64,000 bases of DNA from positions 620,001 to 684,000 of the forward strand of contig VTFK01000064.1 of the NCBI GenBank assembly GCA_009617715.1, given 5' to 3'. Positions 1 to 11,310 of the stretch are shown here, piece by piece. Made by a program: the position numbers and the translations under genes. Origin of the DNA: Plectrocnemia conspersa (Eukaryota > Arthropoda > Insecta > Trichoptera > Polycentropodidae). The notes under the pieces are model-generated. The model was not told where the DNA came from. It saw nothing but the letters and a program-made list of their open reading frames with translations, and made no database searches. Each line of letters opens with the position of its first letter. Within the stretch, counting starts at the first letter, position 1.

Positions 1-2428
1 ATATATAAATAGTAAAAAGAATTTCGTGTATGCAATACCTGCTTTTGTTTTCACTTCGCCAGCCATCACTATCATAAAAAAAATCATTTCTCTCTTATTC
101 TCTGTTACATAACAAAATTGCTGAGAACTGCTGGGTACCGTTATTTTTGCCTGTAATAAAGTTAATATATTATTTGTATGTTGACACATCGCGCATATAC
201 AAAAATATCGAACATGTTACATTCAATTTAAAAAAATTATACTGAAATATTGGCCGATGGGATTTTTCGCACAGGTAGGGTGGATCGATATTTCGGCCCT
301 ATTGGACTAAAAGCGATAATATATTATATATATACTAGGGTTATTTGGGTAATATATGACTGTTTGTAGTCTATGACAGCTGATTCTCGAAATAGTATTT
401 CACTATTTCGTTGGTTCTTTAAGGGTTCAATCTATGCTCTTCACATTGCTTATTAATAACATAAAAACATTATAAATTCAAAGTTTTTTCTGTATGGAGA
501 TGATTAAAAAATTATTTAAATGCATTCGATCTGTTACAAGCTCCTTGTCTTTACATAGTGATTTAAATTCTCTATGGAGACGGGCTTCCGTCAACTGTCT
601 GCCCTTTAGTGTCAGAAAACTTTCTCTATTCCGTTCGCCTTAAAATTATTCTTACGATCTCGGTGGGAACGTTTTGCCTAAAGAAACTTCCACCAAAAAT
701 CTCGGGATCATTTTTCGGGTTTGTAATCACGTCACCTTCTGATATCTGATCGTGGGATGGTGTTGCTTCTCGTCTTGACGTTGGTCTTGTCTCTTTGTAT
801 GAGCGTCGTCTCGCCGCCAAACTGAATTGTCTCTCGTCTGATCACTGGATCGTCTCTCTGCGTAGTCAGACCTTTTGTACGGTTGATTTGGGACGTTCCC
901 GGCGAATCACAACAATGCAAAGATCAGTCGACCAATTGTTGCGCTTGTATATTCGAGCAACAAAATTGAAAGAGCTAATTTTTTTTAGATAAGTCCATTC
1001 CGAAGATCGATATTGCAAATCGGTAATGCTAAATAATGATGTTTTTGTCCGGGTGGCGTATTATTTGTGCAATCCATTGGCTATTGTTTGTGCAATGCCA
1101 ATTTAAATTACATCATTGGCAATTCTAGCAGTTTTTTATTAGTTAAATAAATATGTATTAGACAATAATAAATAGTTTGTTTTTGAATCGAATCTTTGTA
1201 TTGGACAGACTATCAAGAACTGAAAGGACTACGGACTTCCCCTAATTCTCAAAGACTCAAAAGTATATTTTGTACTGAACTCACTACTTGAAACTTCAAT
1301 CACTTCGCTACTGACTTGGAGCAAACTAGAGTTTAGCCAAATTCGCACCAAATGGAACTAACAATACCATATTATCCCGATTTCCAAAATTATTTAAAAA
1401 TAAATATTACAAAAAAATTCAGAAACGCTCTCTTTTCAATTGGGTTGATTTTATTCAGCGCACATCTCATCTTCTTATCCAGGAGGAGAGTTGGTGTGTA
1501 TATTTTTAGACAAAGCAAGGCAAACTTGGCCGCTCGGACTCGGCGGCACGTGACCGAGGTACCAACGTGGCCCGCGGGGCCTTCCACATCCTTTTGAATA
1601 CCAGAATCAATACGGCACGATTTGTTTTCAAAGCTCCTTGCTTGCCAAACCTTTGCTTAGGTGTTTTTAGGTGCCTTTGCAAAAGAAGTATCACTCTGAC
1701 CGAGTAGCGTGTTTTTGAAAACATCACATGTAGTAGGTACCTGCAAACGGAAAAAATAGTTTAAATAAATTTATATATTTAATATAAAAAAACGTACGAT
1801 ATGTGAGAGTCCATCATCATATGAGTTATAAATAATATATAATAGTTTTAATTCACTTGGGAATAGTACAGTAATTCGGCACGTACAAAGTGAAATTGAG
1901 AAAGATCAGAAGTCGATTGAGTTATAAAACGATAGAATCGCTCGGGGGGTTGTATTGGATGTGTGTATAGTTTACAACCTTTTGTCAAACAGTGGTAAAG
2001 TCTTGAACGATAATTTCACACGTTCAAGTAATGTTTTTTAATATGATAGCGCTGGTCTTATCGTACGACCGTATAATGACATCATTTTGAATAATTAATT
2101 ATTATATTTTGCCATCTACAACGATTCGATTGACTAAATTATTACTGTAAATCTACTGTTGTGACATGACAGGCACAAGTCTGATGTGCTACAGGGACCC
2201 CATTTGGGGGATACATTTGAATTTGGCCAGAAAAATGCATGACATTTAATAAAATACTATAAATTTTACTGAAATCGAAATATTAAAAAAACGACCACTG
2301 ACTGGCTAACTTTTGCCCTCCTCCCTGGAAAAAACTAAAATGACGTTCCTGGTTCTTTAGCAGAAATTCTCGGGTTATTCCTCAAAAAAAATCTAAAAAC
2401 ACGGTCTCGAATCTATCCCAAAAATATA
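1..2428. other. gene-free AT-rich stretch
   Basis: No exon or RNA gene is recognisable. Two GC-elevated patches interrupt the AT-rich background. One is at about 690-960, where the minus strand is rich in AGA/GAC-type triplets and stays open for tens of codons. The other is at about 1500-1730. Neither matches a protein family I know, and the short open frames there lack supporting splice context. The first patch loosely resembles 22540-22830 in composition and in a shared string near CGTCCCAAAT, so it may be an old dispersed repeat. Confidence 0.5.
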
Positions 2429-3245
2429 TTTTAAGATATGTAATTTCAGTCAAATCATATCGGAATACATTTTCACCGGTAGTTATATATTTTTACTAGT
2501 GAAAATATAATTTATCTGACAGGTGCTAATAAAATTATAATATATGATTCAAACATTACCATACGTAATAATATATACATTTACATACTTATCATTATTA
2601 ATTTAGTCTTAGAAAGTTAATAATTTTAAAATTAATGATAACATTTTCAATATGAGGTTTTTGCCAACTTTTTCTCTAAGTACTTAAACAAAGATAGCAA
2701 ACTTAAAAACGTAACTATAACAAATTGTACATTCACATAATCAATGATATGATTTATACTAGATACAAATTTAATTGTATATCAATTGCACCTGTAAATA
2801 ATATGTTAAATTAAGAAATTATTCATTTACATGGGATATTCAAATGTTACAATGAATGTGTATTTTTGAGTATAGTTACATTTTCTCTAGTGAAGTCCAA
2901 ATACATTTTCAATATTAGATATACATTTCTATTTGCGAAAATATATTTTAACTGATATAGATAGTGAAAGTATAATATATGACAGTTGCGAAACGCCCAT
3001 TTACTGATAAAACCCAAACCTACTCTAATGAAAGTTCTAAAACTAACTATAAATTTAGAACTTTCTGATATAAGAGTACTGGTCAAAATATATTTAAACC
3101 GAACTTTGATCAATAGGATTGCGCAAAAATGATTATCACTTCTCAGAAGTCAAAAATCCACGTCAAAAGCAATAAAATCGTGTCGGCGCCGTCGCACAGT
3201 GGGAACGCTCGGTAACGAGCATTCCCACTGCGACGGCGACGGCAA
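2429..3245. repeat. fold-back repeat family, copy A
   Basis: This block combines AT-rich modules built on AGTGAAAATATA-like words (about 2440-2540 and 2860-2990), a module carrying a CGAAACGCCCATTTACTG-type string, and a terminal GC-rich hairpin at 3188-3237. The hairpin arms pair around the core GTGGGAACGCTCG / CGAGCATTCCCAC. The same modules recur at 20722-20890, 23560-23980, 35212-36120 and 36415-36560. No coding capacity is visible. I infer a non-autonomous fold-back DNA element; its superfamily is unknown. Confidence 0.6.
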
Positions 3246-3297
3246 TTATATTATTTTTGTATTATAAAAAAACGTGATTTTTCGAGTAATGTTCTAA

Positions 3298-3351
3298 ATA
3301 TTATTTTCTTCTCCCTTTATTCACCAAAATATATAAAGAAGAAAATAATAT
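3298..3351. repeat. small perfect inverted repeat
   Basis: ATATTATTTTCTTC at 3298-3311 is repeated in inverted orientation at 3338-3351. This gives a 14-bp stem with a 26-base loop just outside fold-back copy A. It could be part of that repeat or a chance AT-rich hairpin. Confidence 0.4.
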
Positions 3352-3689
3352 CGGTTTTTTGAACAACTTTTAAAAAAAAAATTCAGGCATGAAGTGGTTA
3401 ATCCGCCTATCGATTACGTCACCACAGTAAATTGTCCACTTACAAGTCACGAGTTACAATAATTAATTTTCGCCGTCTTAGTATTAGATTTTTAGGACAA
3501 CCAAAGATTAAAAAAAGTAATTCATCAAAAGTGTTTAAACCTTTGGACCTCATTAATGTACAATAAATAAGGCATATTACTAGCTGTTAAAAATATTATA
3601 TAGTAGAAGTTTGTAATAATACAATTAGGTATCACTATTATACTTGTATGTGTAACATATTTTTGTGACTAATATATGAATATCCAAAA

Positions 3690-4912
3690 ATTCAGAATTT
3701 ATATTACATGGGTCAGAATGTATATTAAGCGACCAGAATAAATATTAAAATATCAAAATTTATATCAACTGGTCGGAATTGTCAGAAACAGGAATTCATA
3801 TTTAATGGTAAGAATTATTTTGAGAAATGGCCAGAATCATTTTTTAGTCAGCATTTATTACAGTTCATTGGTCAGTCTTTATAGAAAATTACCAGTATTT
3901 ATACTATATGACCTGTATTTTAACCTTAAGGTTAATTGTGTGTTGACAAACGGTCAGAATAATAATATTTATATGGTTATTAGCAAGATATTTTAGGGCC
4001 AACTTACTTGATTGGGCTCACTACATTGTCAGATGTAAACACATGCCAAGCATTTCCCCGACGCCGTTCTGTCGTTATTCCCGCTTCGATGAGAGTTATT
4101 CATGGTGTGTTCAATGTTCTGACCAACGTTCACCCGCACCTAGGCTGTCCAACAATGTTAGTGCGACCGAGATATTTTTAAAACGAATCATTCATTGCCC
4201 ATTTATGTTTATAAATGTTACAATTTTTTTTTAATTCACATTAATCGTCCTAAATTTTTATTTTGACCGTATGCTATTTTTATTTTAACCATTTGATATT
4301 TATTCTCACCTTGAATACTTTAGGTATAACCAGACTGTTAATAAAATTCTGAAATTTGATTTTTATTCTGACCCAAAGTTGACTTAGATTCTGACCATTT
4401 AATTGGTTGCCTTTTTGTACTACCTAGCTATTTTTCTATAAAAAAACTACCTACTGCAGAAGTTTTAAAGTCGCAACTTTCATAAAATCTCAATGCAATT
4501 ATCTGACTATTACATAACCACCTGCAGGCAAAAATTTCAATCAATATATCCAAAGTTTTCAAAACCTTATAACATATTAATCAAGTTTATTTAAAAAAAA
4601 ACTATTTTACGAGCTGAAATTCCTAATTTTGTGACTAGTCAGATTTTTTTAATCTACCTTGGACAATGAACTTTAAATGCTAACGATTAAATTTTACAAT
4701 TTCAGAATGTTCAGTACAAGAACAAGTATGGATGTGTCTTCAATGCGGTATAATGAGCTGTGGCCGATATATCATTGGACATGCAAAAACTCACACCGAT
4801 ACAACTCAACATCAATTGTGCATGAGCTGTGATTTGTATTCAGTTCATTGGTGAGATTACTCTCACAGAGCGGCAATTATCAATAGTAATCATATTTAAT
4901 TGGAATTATCTT
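3690..4912 (+). repeat. plus-strand arm of inverted duplication of Usp3 intron 1 / exon 2
   Basis: Read on the plus strand, this segment matches the minus strand of 8560-9848 in the same order. First comes a repeat rich in GGTCAGAATAAATATT-like words (about 3690-4410), then intron sequence with CTACCTACTGCAG and CCTGCAGGC landmarks, then the zinc-finger exon, then the start of the next intron through AATTGGAATT near 4905. Outside the exon there are many substitutions and several indels. It lacks the 202-bp insertion found in the other arm. Homology stops before the third Usp3 exon, so it is a partial copy. Confidence 0.85.
4706..4850 (+). pseudogene. orphan copy of the USP3 zinc-finger (zf-UBP) exon, opposite strand
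   Basis: This 145-base exon copy is bounded by an acceptor (TTTACAATTTCAG) and a donor (GTGAGATT). Read in the parental phase it has no stop and encodes the middle of the zf-UBP domain (WMCLQC, SCGRY, GHAKTH, LCMSC). Compared directly with the parental exon at 8626-8770 it differs at 4 bases: N54I, A61T, a silent serine change and Y78H. Every zinc ligand it encodes is kept. No first exon (MDCPHL) or following exon (CYKCDEY) is visible on this strand, so alone it cannot make a protease. It is either a well-preserved pseudo-exon or an exon used by a mechanism such as trans-splicing; the latter is speculative. Confidence 0.8.
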
Positions 4913-6622
4913 ATTTTTTTCCATATTCAATAATAATCTGTATTCCTCACCTTCAGGACAATTACATACAGGACAGGATGAAAAATGAAATATCTTCTTC
5001 ACTTCGTTAAATTTTAATCATTATAATCTTCAATGCAATTTCAAATCACAGTAGGTAAATTTCAACGCCATATTAACCTAAAAATATACATACATGATAG
5101 ACAAATGAGCAAACATTAAGTATGCAGCGAATTTACTCTATTCACTCACTCTATTTAAAGCAAATTTATTTATATATAGTTAAACTTCACTCAAAATTGT
5201 AAAAACAATAAAATGACCGAACGCATAGTGTATCATGGCTCATCGATTATGCTACATAGTCAGATCATTAACATTACATATCAAATCACAGGAAACGCGT
5301 TAAATCACAAATACATAAACAGGTGTGAGTTTTGAAGTGCAATAACTTTAGAGCATTCTCGTTTAACCTCTACCATATTTTAATGAACAATAGCAGTATT
5401 TTTTATTTAAATTTCACCTATTTAAAAAAAACACCATTTATAATAACTAGATTCAATAGTATGTACATCAATAAAATTTTGACAATTCAGAGCAACGATG
5501 AATATCGACGGGGATAAAACAGGAAGGCAGAGTTAAAGAAAAAACATATAAAAAATATAAAAGTGAAATAAGATTAATAATTGATATCGAGGAATGGTTT
5601 TAAATAGCGATAGATATACTTCAACAGGTACGACGCATGGGTGGAATGAAAAACGTATTATTTGATACATAGAAATTAAAATAAGGAATTAAAACTGAAC
5701 ACCGTCCATATGGTGTGTTTGATGATAAATGCGATTAATCAATGGAAAACAATACATATAAATAGGCATATTTCAAAATATGTAATGTACCAATTTTATA
5801 TATCACATCTAAAATCATATGAATACATAATAGGGCATCAATCCTAGCACTATTGATTGTTTTTTTATAGTGTATTTCATATATTTATAATCATGATCAT
5901 TATCGTTCATTAATTTGATATCAAATAAAATATAACGAATATTGTAAAAAATATAGTCGGAAAGGAACTGAGCGGTGATCTATCATATGCATGGGTAAAT
6001 ACAATATAATTAAAATAAACTTTACAATTATTCAGTAATGAAAGCTCGCGATGTAAACTACTTTCGTGAAACGAATATAATCATTTGTGAATATGTCACA
6101 ATGATCCAATCGTCTAAATTACACTAGCCACTTTAATACTATCAGAAGTTTCACTTCAAGGACAGACCGCTCCTATATTTACCACTATAGTCAGATCCAG
6201 CAGTGAAGATTATATGATAGTCGACGAATTGTAATCAAAGTTATTACACCGGACTACCTATTCAACAAAATTTGACTATAAAATTCGTTTTTCGAATCTG
6301 ACTTTAAACATAAAATAATGAGTTACTCTAAAAATAATAATTGAAAACGGATCCAGGATAGAAAATAACGTAATAGATAAGCGTATTTGCTTTCAGCAAA
6401 ATGTACTTTTTAGTGACATATATTTGGCATGGACAGAGGTCTAAAAGAGGGAAATGTGAGCGAAAACCGACGGAGCCCCGCTCGAGTACGGTTTCATGAT
6501 GCGATCAAATGTTGCGGCGTGTCAAAGCTCCAAGCGAAGCGGGCTTTACAACAGTCTTTTTGCAAAGAGCGCTCTAAATGTCAGTCGTTGAGGGCGGTGG
6601 GACCCCTCTTTGGCTTTCTGCG
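4913..6622. other. 3' flank of Usp3; no other gene seen
   Basis: This is AT-rich sequence between the orphan exon and the Usp3 stop codon. About 6440-6622 is GC-elevated and is probably Usp3 3' UTR on the minus strand. No AATAAA lies close by on that strand; ATTAAA occurs at 6132-6137. I searched the plus strand by eye for continuation exons of the orphan zinc-finger copy and found none. Confidence 0.5.
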
Positions 6623-9600
6623 TCATGAGTCTTGATCCATGTTCTCTTCGGATTGAGCCGAGCCCCCGAATTGACTGGGCAGCGTAAACTCCCTTCGAAT
6701 ATAGAAGAGGATATACGCCTTGCAAGACGCAACAGTGCGGACGTCAGTAGGCCTCACGGTAGAATCGTTGAAGTGGAACCACTGACCGTCGTTGATGGCA
6801 AACGCTGTGTAGTGTCCGGAACCAGCTCTACAATAATAAAAATACAATTATAATCCAAGCTCGTATTTATAATCACGATAAAAATAAAATATTAACCCAG
6901 ATCCATGATGTACGATAACCGCCGCCAAGTCGTACATATTGCTACCAGCTCCCGACCTCCGAGTCTCGGGCAAATTGCTTAAGACGAACTGAGACATGTC
7001 CAGACCCGTAATTGGAAAAGATATATTGGTGTCTATTTTTGTCCTAAAAAAGTTATTCCATCTAAATCGCTTAATATGCAGACATAGAACGTTTGGTAAT
7101 CGTCTAATCCAAAATCGCTTCGTGGATTTCTGTTTGCTCTTGCAACTTCCACAAAAATAGAGTTCCGTATCGGCTAATTCTTCAACCTATAAACAAGATT
7201 TTAGATCAATATACATGGTAAAAAAAATATATTATTATATTAAAATATAAATTATATACTTCTACAAAGCTCGTTAAACAATCAGTAATACTGCAAGCGG
7301 GCGTTGAATTTGGAGAAAGATTACCATCATCGTTGAGGGAGCCCAACTTTCTGGTTGTTACTCCGACAGTATTCGAAATTCTCTCAGGTATATCTAACGA
7401 AAGATCTAAAAACGGATCGTGCTTCTTACTTTCAGTCCCACACGCTAAGCATTTAACCTGAAAATAAAAAATTATCATTAACCAAAATTGTTAAATTTAT
7501 AGCTACAGTAAATAATAAATAAACACTAACTTCGCTCTGGAGAGTTCCTCCAAAGACAGTCGTAACAATGGAGTTTCTTCCTCTCTGAGCTAACGAAAAA
7601 TATCCTCCATCTTTCAAGCCGACATCGGAAGGCAACAATTGTAATAATTCAGTATGCAACCTATCCAACATATATCTAAGAAATTCGTGCGCATCCTGCT
7701 GCTGATACCCTCGAAATCTAGGAACCACTTTCCATATCACAAGAAATAAGCATTCGGGAGAAATAGCGCCTTTATTCCCGCACCCGCCGGTATTTAAATT
7801 AATTAAAACCTTCCTAAGTTCTTCCGCCATAACAACATCCTGAACTTCTTTATAGCTCCGCGAATGGTAGACTCGTCTCCCGTTATTTTTTCCTTCTAAG
7901 CACGGTAGAGTACTAAAGTAACAGCTAAACTCTTGTATATTACTCAAGCTCTGGAGAACAGCATTCATAAAACACGTATTCCCTAAATTTCTCAACCCGA
8001 CAACTTTCTTCTCTCTCTGCTTTTCTAATTTGCCGTTTCCGTTTGGTGAATGAGGATTTTGCCTCTTTTGCATGCCGCCGCTGCCTGTTGACGAAGTAGA
8101 AGAATTCTCAGTGGAACTACTGTCTTCGGAGTGAGATCGCTTACGAGATCTAGGTCTTAAATTGCGCCCAGTATCTTCGGCTTTAGCTCCAGTTTTCCAT
8201 TCGGAACTGGGTTCAACGTTCTCAGAGACCCTCGTCACAGCAACGCTCAAAGATGAAAAGCTTCTATGATCATTTTGCGATTTTCTACGTGGAGATATCT
8301 TAGTGGCGGCACTTTTAGGTGAAGACGGCTGTGCGTGTAAATCGTCGCACGTAATCGGAGACGGAGGATTATCGCTACCGCTGGTGGAATTTTCATTTTC
8401 GGGAATGTTGGTTATGTCCGGCTCGATGTCGCTATGAGACATGATAATGTCGGCTTGCGATATGTCCGAGTACTGTTTGCATAGCATCTGCCGTATTTTG
8501 TCGATCTGATTGTCCACGGTGTCGTTGACGACGTATTCATCGCATTTGTAGCTGAAACGATAAAAATTCCAATTGAAAATGATTGCTATTGATTATTGTT
8601 TGTCGCTCTGAGTGATAAATCTTACCAATAAACGGAATACAAATCACAGCTCATGCACAATTGATGTTGAGTTGTATCGGCGTGAGTTTTTGCATGTCCA
8701 TTGATATATCGGCCACAGCTCATTATACCGCATTGAAGACACATCCATACTTGTTCTTGTACTGAACATTCTGAAATCGTAAAATTTAACCGTTAGTATT
8801 TTATAGTTTATTATCCAAGGTAGATTAAAAAACAATTTCGCGTGTAAAATATTTTTTTTTTAAATAAAGAACATTAAAGAACATTTTTTAAACTTAATAA
8901 ATATGTTAAGGGTTTTGAAAACTAGATATATAAATTTAAAATTTGCCTGCAGGCGTTTTATTAATAGTTAAGAGTCTGCATTGAAATTTTATGAAAGTTG
9001 CAACTTTAAAACCTCTGCAGTAGGTAGTTTTTTACAGAAAAATACGTAATACAAAATAAATAGTCAGAATAAATATCAAATGGTCATGTGAATAAAAAAA
9101 TTATAAATATAAATAACCAATAAATTATTTATTTTAGAAATATCTCGCTCGCACCTAAACTGTTCACTGTCAAAACCGTGAACACCCCCATAAATGACTT
9201 ATCGAATCTATTTAATTGTATGCAGGACGCGAAGGTATTCGAGCGACAAACGAAACGGAAATTACGATAGAACGGCGGCGGAAAGCACGCTTGGCTTGTT
9301 GTTGACTTCTGACAATGTTGCGAGCCCACCAAACAAATTGGTCCTAAAAACCTTGATGACCATCTGTCAACATAAATCTGATCTTGAGGCTAGAATAAAG
9401 ATCATATAATATATTTACTGGTTATTCATTATTAATACTGACTGATGAATTGTAATAATACTAAACTGAATAAATACTGACTGAAAAATATGTTACTGAC
9501 CATCTGTTAAAATAATTCTACGGACCAATTAACCCTTTCACTGCGGATGGCTTCTATAGAAGTCATGAAGAAAATCGCCAATACTCATTGGGCACCCAAA

Positions 9601-11140
9601 GGTGCCATAAACCTTTGAACCTAATAATATGATTACTTAGCATAATTTAAGGCTGTAAATCACAGGAATATCTGCCCTCCACATATTAACAAATTTCGAA
9701 ATGGCGCGCAAAAATATCAGCCACGGTTAAAGGGTTAATATAAATTTTGACCGCTTATATTCTGACCAATGTATTCAGATCTTTTAATATAAATTTTAAC
9801 CCATGAATTATAAACTCTAAAATTCTGAACCAAAAAATCTGAGCCGTACAAAAAAGTAAATTATATGCCGCAAGAATTAGATACTATTTCTTTATATAAA
9901 AATGTGTAAAATAAAGTATTTTATTTTTATAGAATATTTTTACATTTTTTTTTTGAATAGCCGCCATTTTGAAACATGCTATTGGCTGGATAATGAACTT
10001 AGCCGAGATAATAAATCAATTTTTAGTAAAACTATTAAAATTTATATTGCACAGAAATCGACAATAATTCAACATAATGGTTGTGATAAATAATTGAAAA
10101 TAATAAAAAAAAATGAGGGCAAAACTACTTTGTTGACGTTTGGTTTAACACTTTGCTCAAGAGTATACTATTTTTTTTATAAACTAAGATAATACCTGGT
10201 TCTAAACTATGATAAAAATAATTTTTATTCAGAATAATCAATTTTTATATCATGTCTATATTATAATAATTTGTACATTATTAACATAGCTTTAACCTCT
10301 CGTAAGTGTTTTTGTACGAAAATATATTTCATACACTTATTTTAAATCAGTGGAAACAATATTATATGGTATAATTAAAAGTTAAATGAAAAGTAAATTA
10401 TGCTAACTTAGACAAATAGGTGTTTTTAGCGATATCATCAAAGATTGCGAACAAAGCCAAACAATGACAGGTCATATTGATGCAAACCCAAGGTCAATGC
10501 GAATTTCATTCAAAATGGCGGACCAGAGCGTAATTTTGTCTTAGGAAAAAGATGGCCATTGTATGAACGCTACGATCCATCGATTAAAAAGTGACAATCG
10601 ATAGGTTGCAGCAGCGTCCTTCGCCGAGCCGTCGGCGGTGCGACCGTCTCGTTCGAATGGTGCGTTTTGCGCGAAAATGAAAACAGACTGAAGTCAGCCA
10701 TTTGAGGAGACGCGGTCCGCTGTTCCGCATCGCGCCGAATAAAGCGACCCGCGCACGCACGACGCGCACCGTAAAAATATTGCGCAATACCAGTTGCATC
10801 GAGACGGCAGCGTCCCGTCCATTTTCCAGCTGTTTGGACCAAATTTAAAAAAACAAAACCGAAAACCGGCATCCATGTTTTTCGTCGGTGCGCGTACGAT
10901 AAACATAAGATGGCGCTGACCTGTGCGAAGTGCGAATATAAATACGTATATTTAGACGCTATTAGAAATGCGGATAGTGTGTGGGCGTCGGCCGCGTAAC
11001 AGCTGATCGGCGCGGCTATCGATCGCGGATCGGGGGGGCGAAGCCCTACCTGAGCACTCGCGGCGCCCGAACGATCTGAAGCGCGCCCCGTCGACGGCGA
11101 GGCCGAGGCTGAGATTGCGGTCTAAGTGGGGACAGTCCAT
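6623..11140 (-). CDS. Usp3: USP3-type ubiquitin-specific protease (six coding exons)
   Basis: The CDS joins 11140-11050, 8770-8626, 8551-7531, 7457-7260, 7186-6897 and 6827-6623 on the minus strand. That is 1,950 nt and 649 residues, all in frame with GT/AG introns; four introns are only 69-74 nt. The start is MDCPHL, as in USP3 proteins. A zf-UBP domain (about residues 3-85; C29, C32, C41, C44, C49, H56, H60, C69, C72, C79, C82) is followed by a Ser/Lys/Arg-rich linker to about residue 260. The peptidase domain has the Cys box [10 protein letters not shown] (C272), zinc-ribbon pairs KCLACG and FCGSCK, the His box GSGHYTAF (H587) and N602/D603. USP3 enzymes remove ubiquitin from histones H2A and H2B and act in chromatin and the DNA-damage response; that role is by homology. 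The linker makes it longer than the roughly 520-residue human protein. Exon 2 is partly duplicated at 4706-4850. Confidence 0.95.
8560..9848 (-). repeat. minus-strand arm of inverted duplication (Usp3 exon 2 and intron 1)
   Basis: This is the partner of 3690-4912. It contains the functional zinc-finger exon (8626-8770) and the adjoining 3'-most kilobase of intron 1. About 9060-9848 is the same TCAGAATAAATAT-rich repeat as in the other arm, probably a degenerate fold-back element that sat in the intron before duplication. This arm is longer because a TTAA-flanked MITE is inserted at 9533-9734. Confidence 0.85.
9533..9734. mobile_element. piggyBac-type MITE, 202 bp
   Basis: The element starts CCCTTTCACTGCGGATGG. 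Its other end, read inward, is CCCTTTAACCGTGGCTGA. TTAA flanks it on both sides (9529-9532 and 9735-9738). TTAA target duplication with CCC-starting inverted ends is characteristic of the piggyBac superfamily. It has no coding capacity. The other arm of the inverted duplication has uninterrupted sequence at the matching point near 3765, which serves as the empty site. I saw no second copy in the window. Confidence 0.8.
9849..10499. other. AT-rich part of Usp3 intron 1
   Basis: Low-complexity A/T sequence between the duplicated arm and the GC-rich island. No exon, RNA gene or clear repeat boundary is visible. Confidence 0.5.
10500..10930. promoter_or_regulatory. CpG-rich island in Usp3 intron 1, possible second promoter
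   Basis: Composition shifts sharply to GC- and CpG-rich. The island contains AAAATGGCGGA at about 10513, like the ATGGCGG elements found near many housekeeping transcription starts. It also has a 7-of-8 match to the DRE octamer TATCGATA near 10597. A long minus-strand open frame here has no similarity I recognise and no clear splice sites, so I read it as a by-product of GC content. It could hold a promoter for a shorter Usp3 transcript or a 5' non-coding exon. Confidence 0.35.
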
Positions 11141-11310
11141 GTTTACGACCGAGACCGACGGCCATACCACGGCCACCGCACCGCTCGCCGATCGCGCGCA
11201 CACTACGACGCCATCTTGCCCCACCGTGCAGGCGCGCGCAACCGACGGTCGGCACTGCGCAAATTATTTACGCACTACTAACAAAAATCGTTTTTACGTT
11301 TACAATTAAT
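11141..11310 (-). promoter_or_regulatory. Usp3 5' UTR / promoter region
   Basis: This is GC-rich sequence immediately upstream of the Usp3 ATG (11138-11140, minus strand). Composition falls back to AT-rich by about 11310, which suggests that transcription starts within this interval. No convincing TATA box or initiator was identified. Within the adjoining intron a further DRE-like TATCGATC lies near 11018. Confidence 0.4.

Noticed and set aside
4850..6600. A second complete Usp3 gene on the plus strand downstream of the orphan exon
   Set aside because: No CYKCDEY exon, Cys box or His box could be found on the plus strand. Only the zinc-finger exon is duplicated.
10570..11255. Overlapping minus-strand open frames of 60-100 codons around Usp3 exon 1
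   Set aside because: Only the MDCPHL frame joins the zinc-finger exon with proper splice sites. The others follow from CpG-rich composition and match no family I know.
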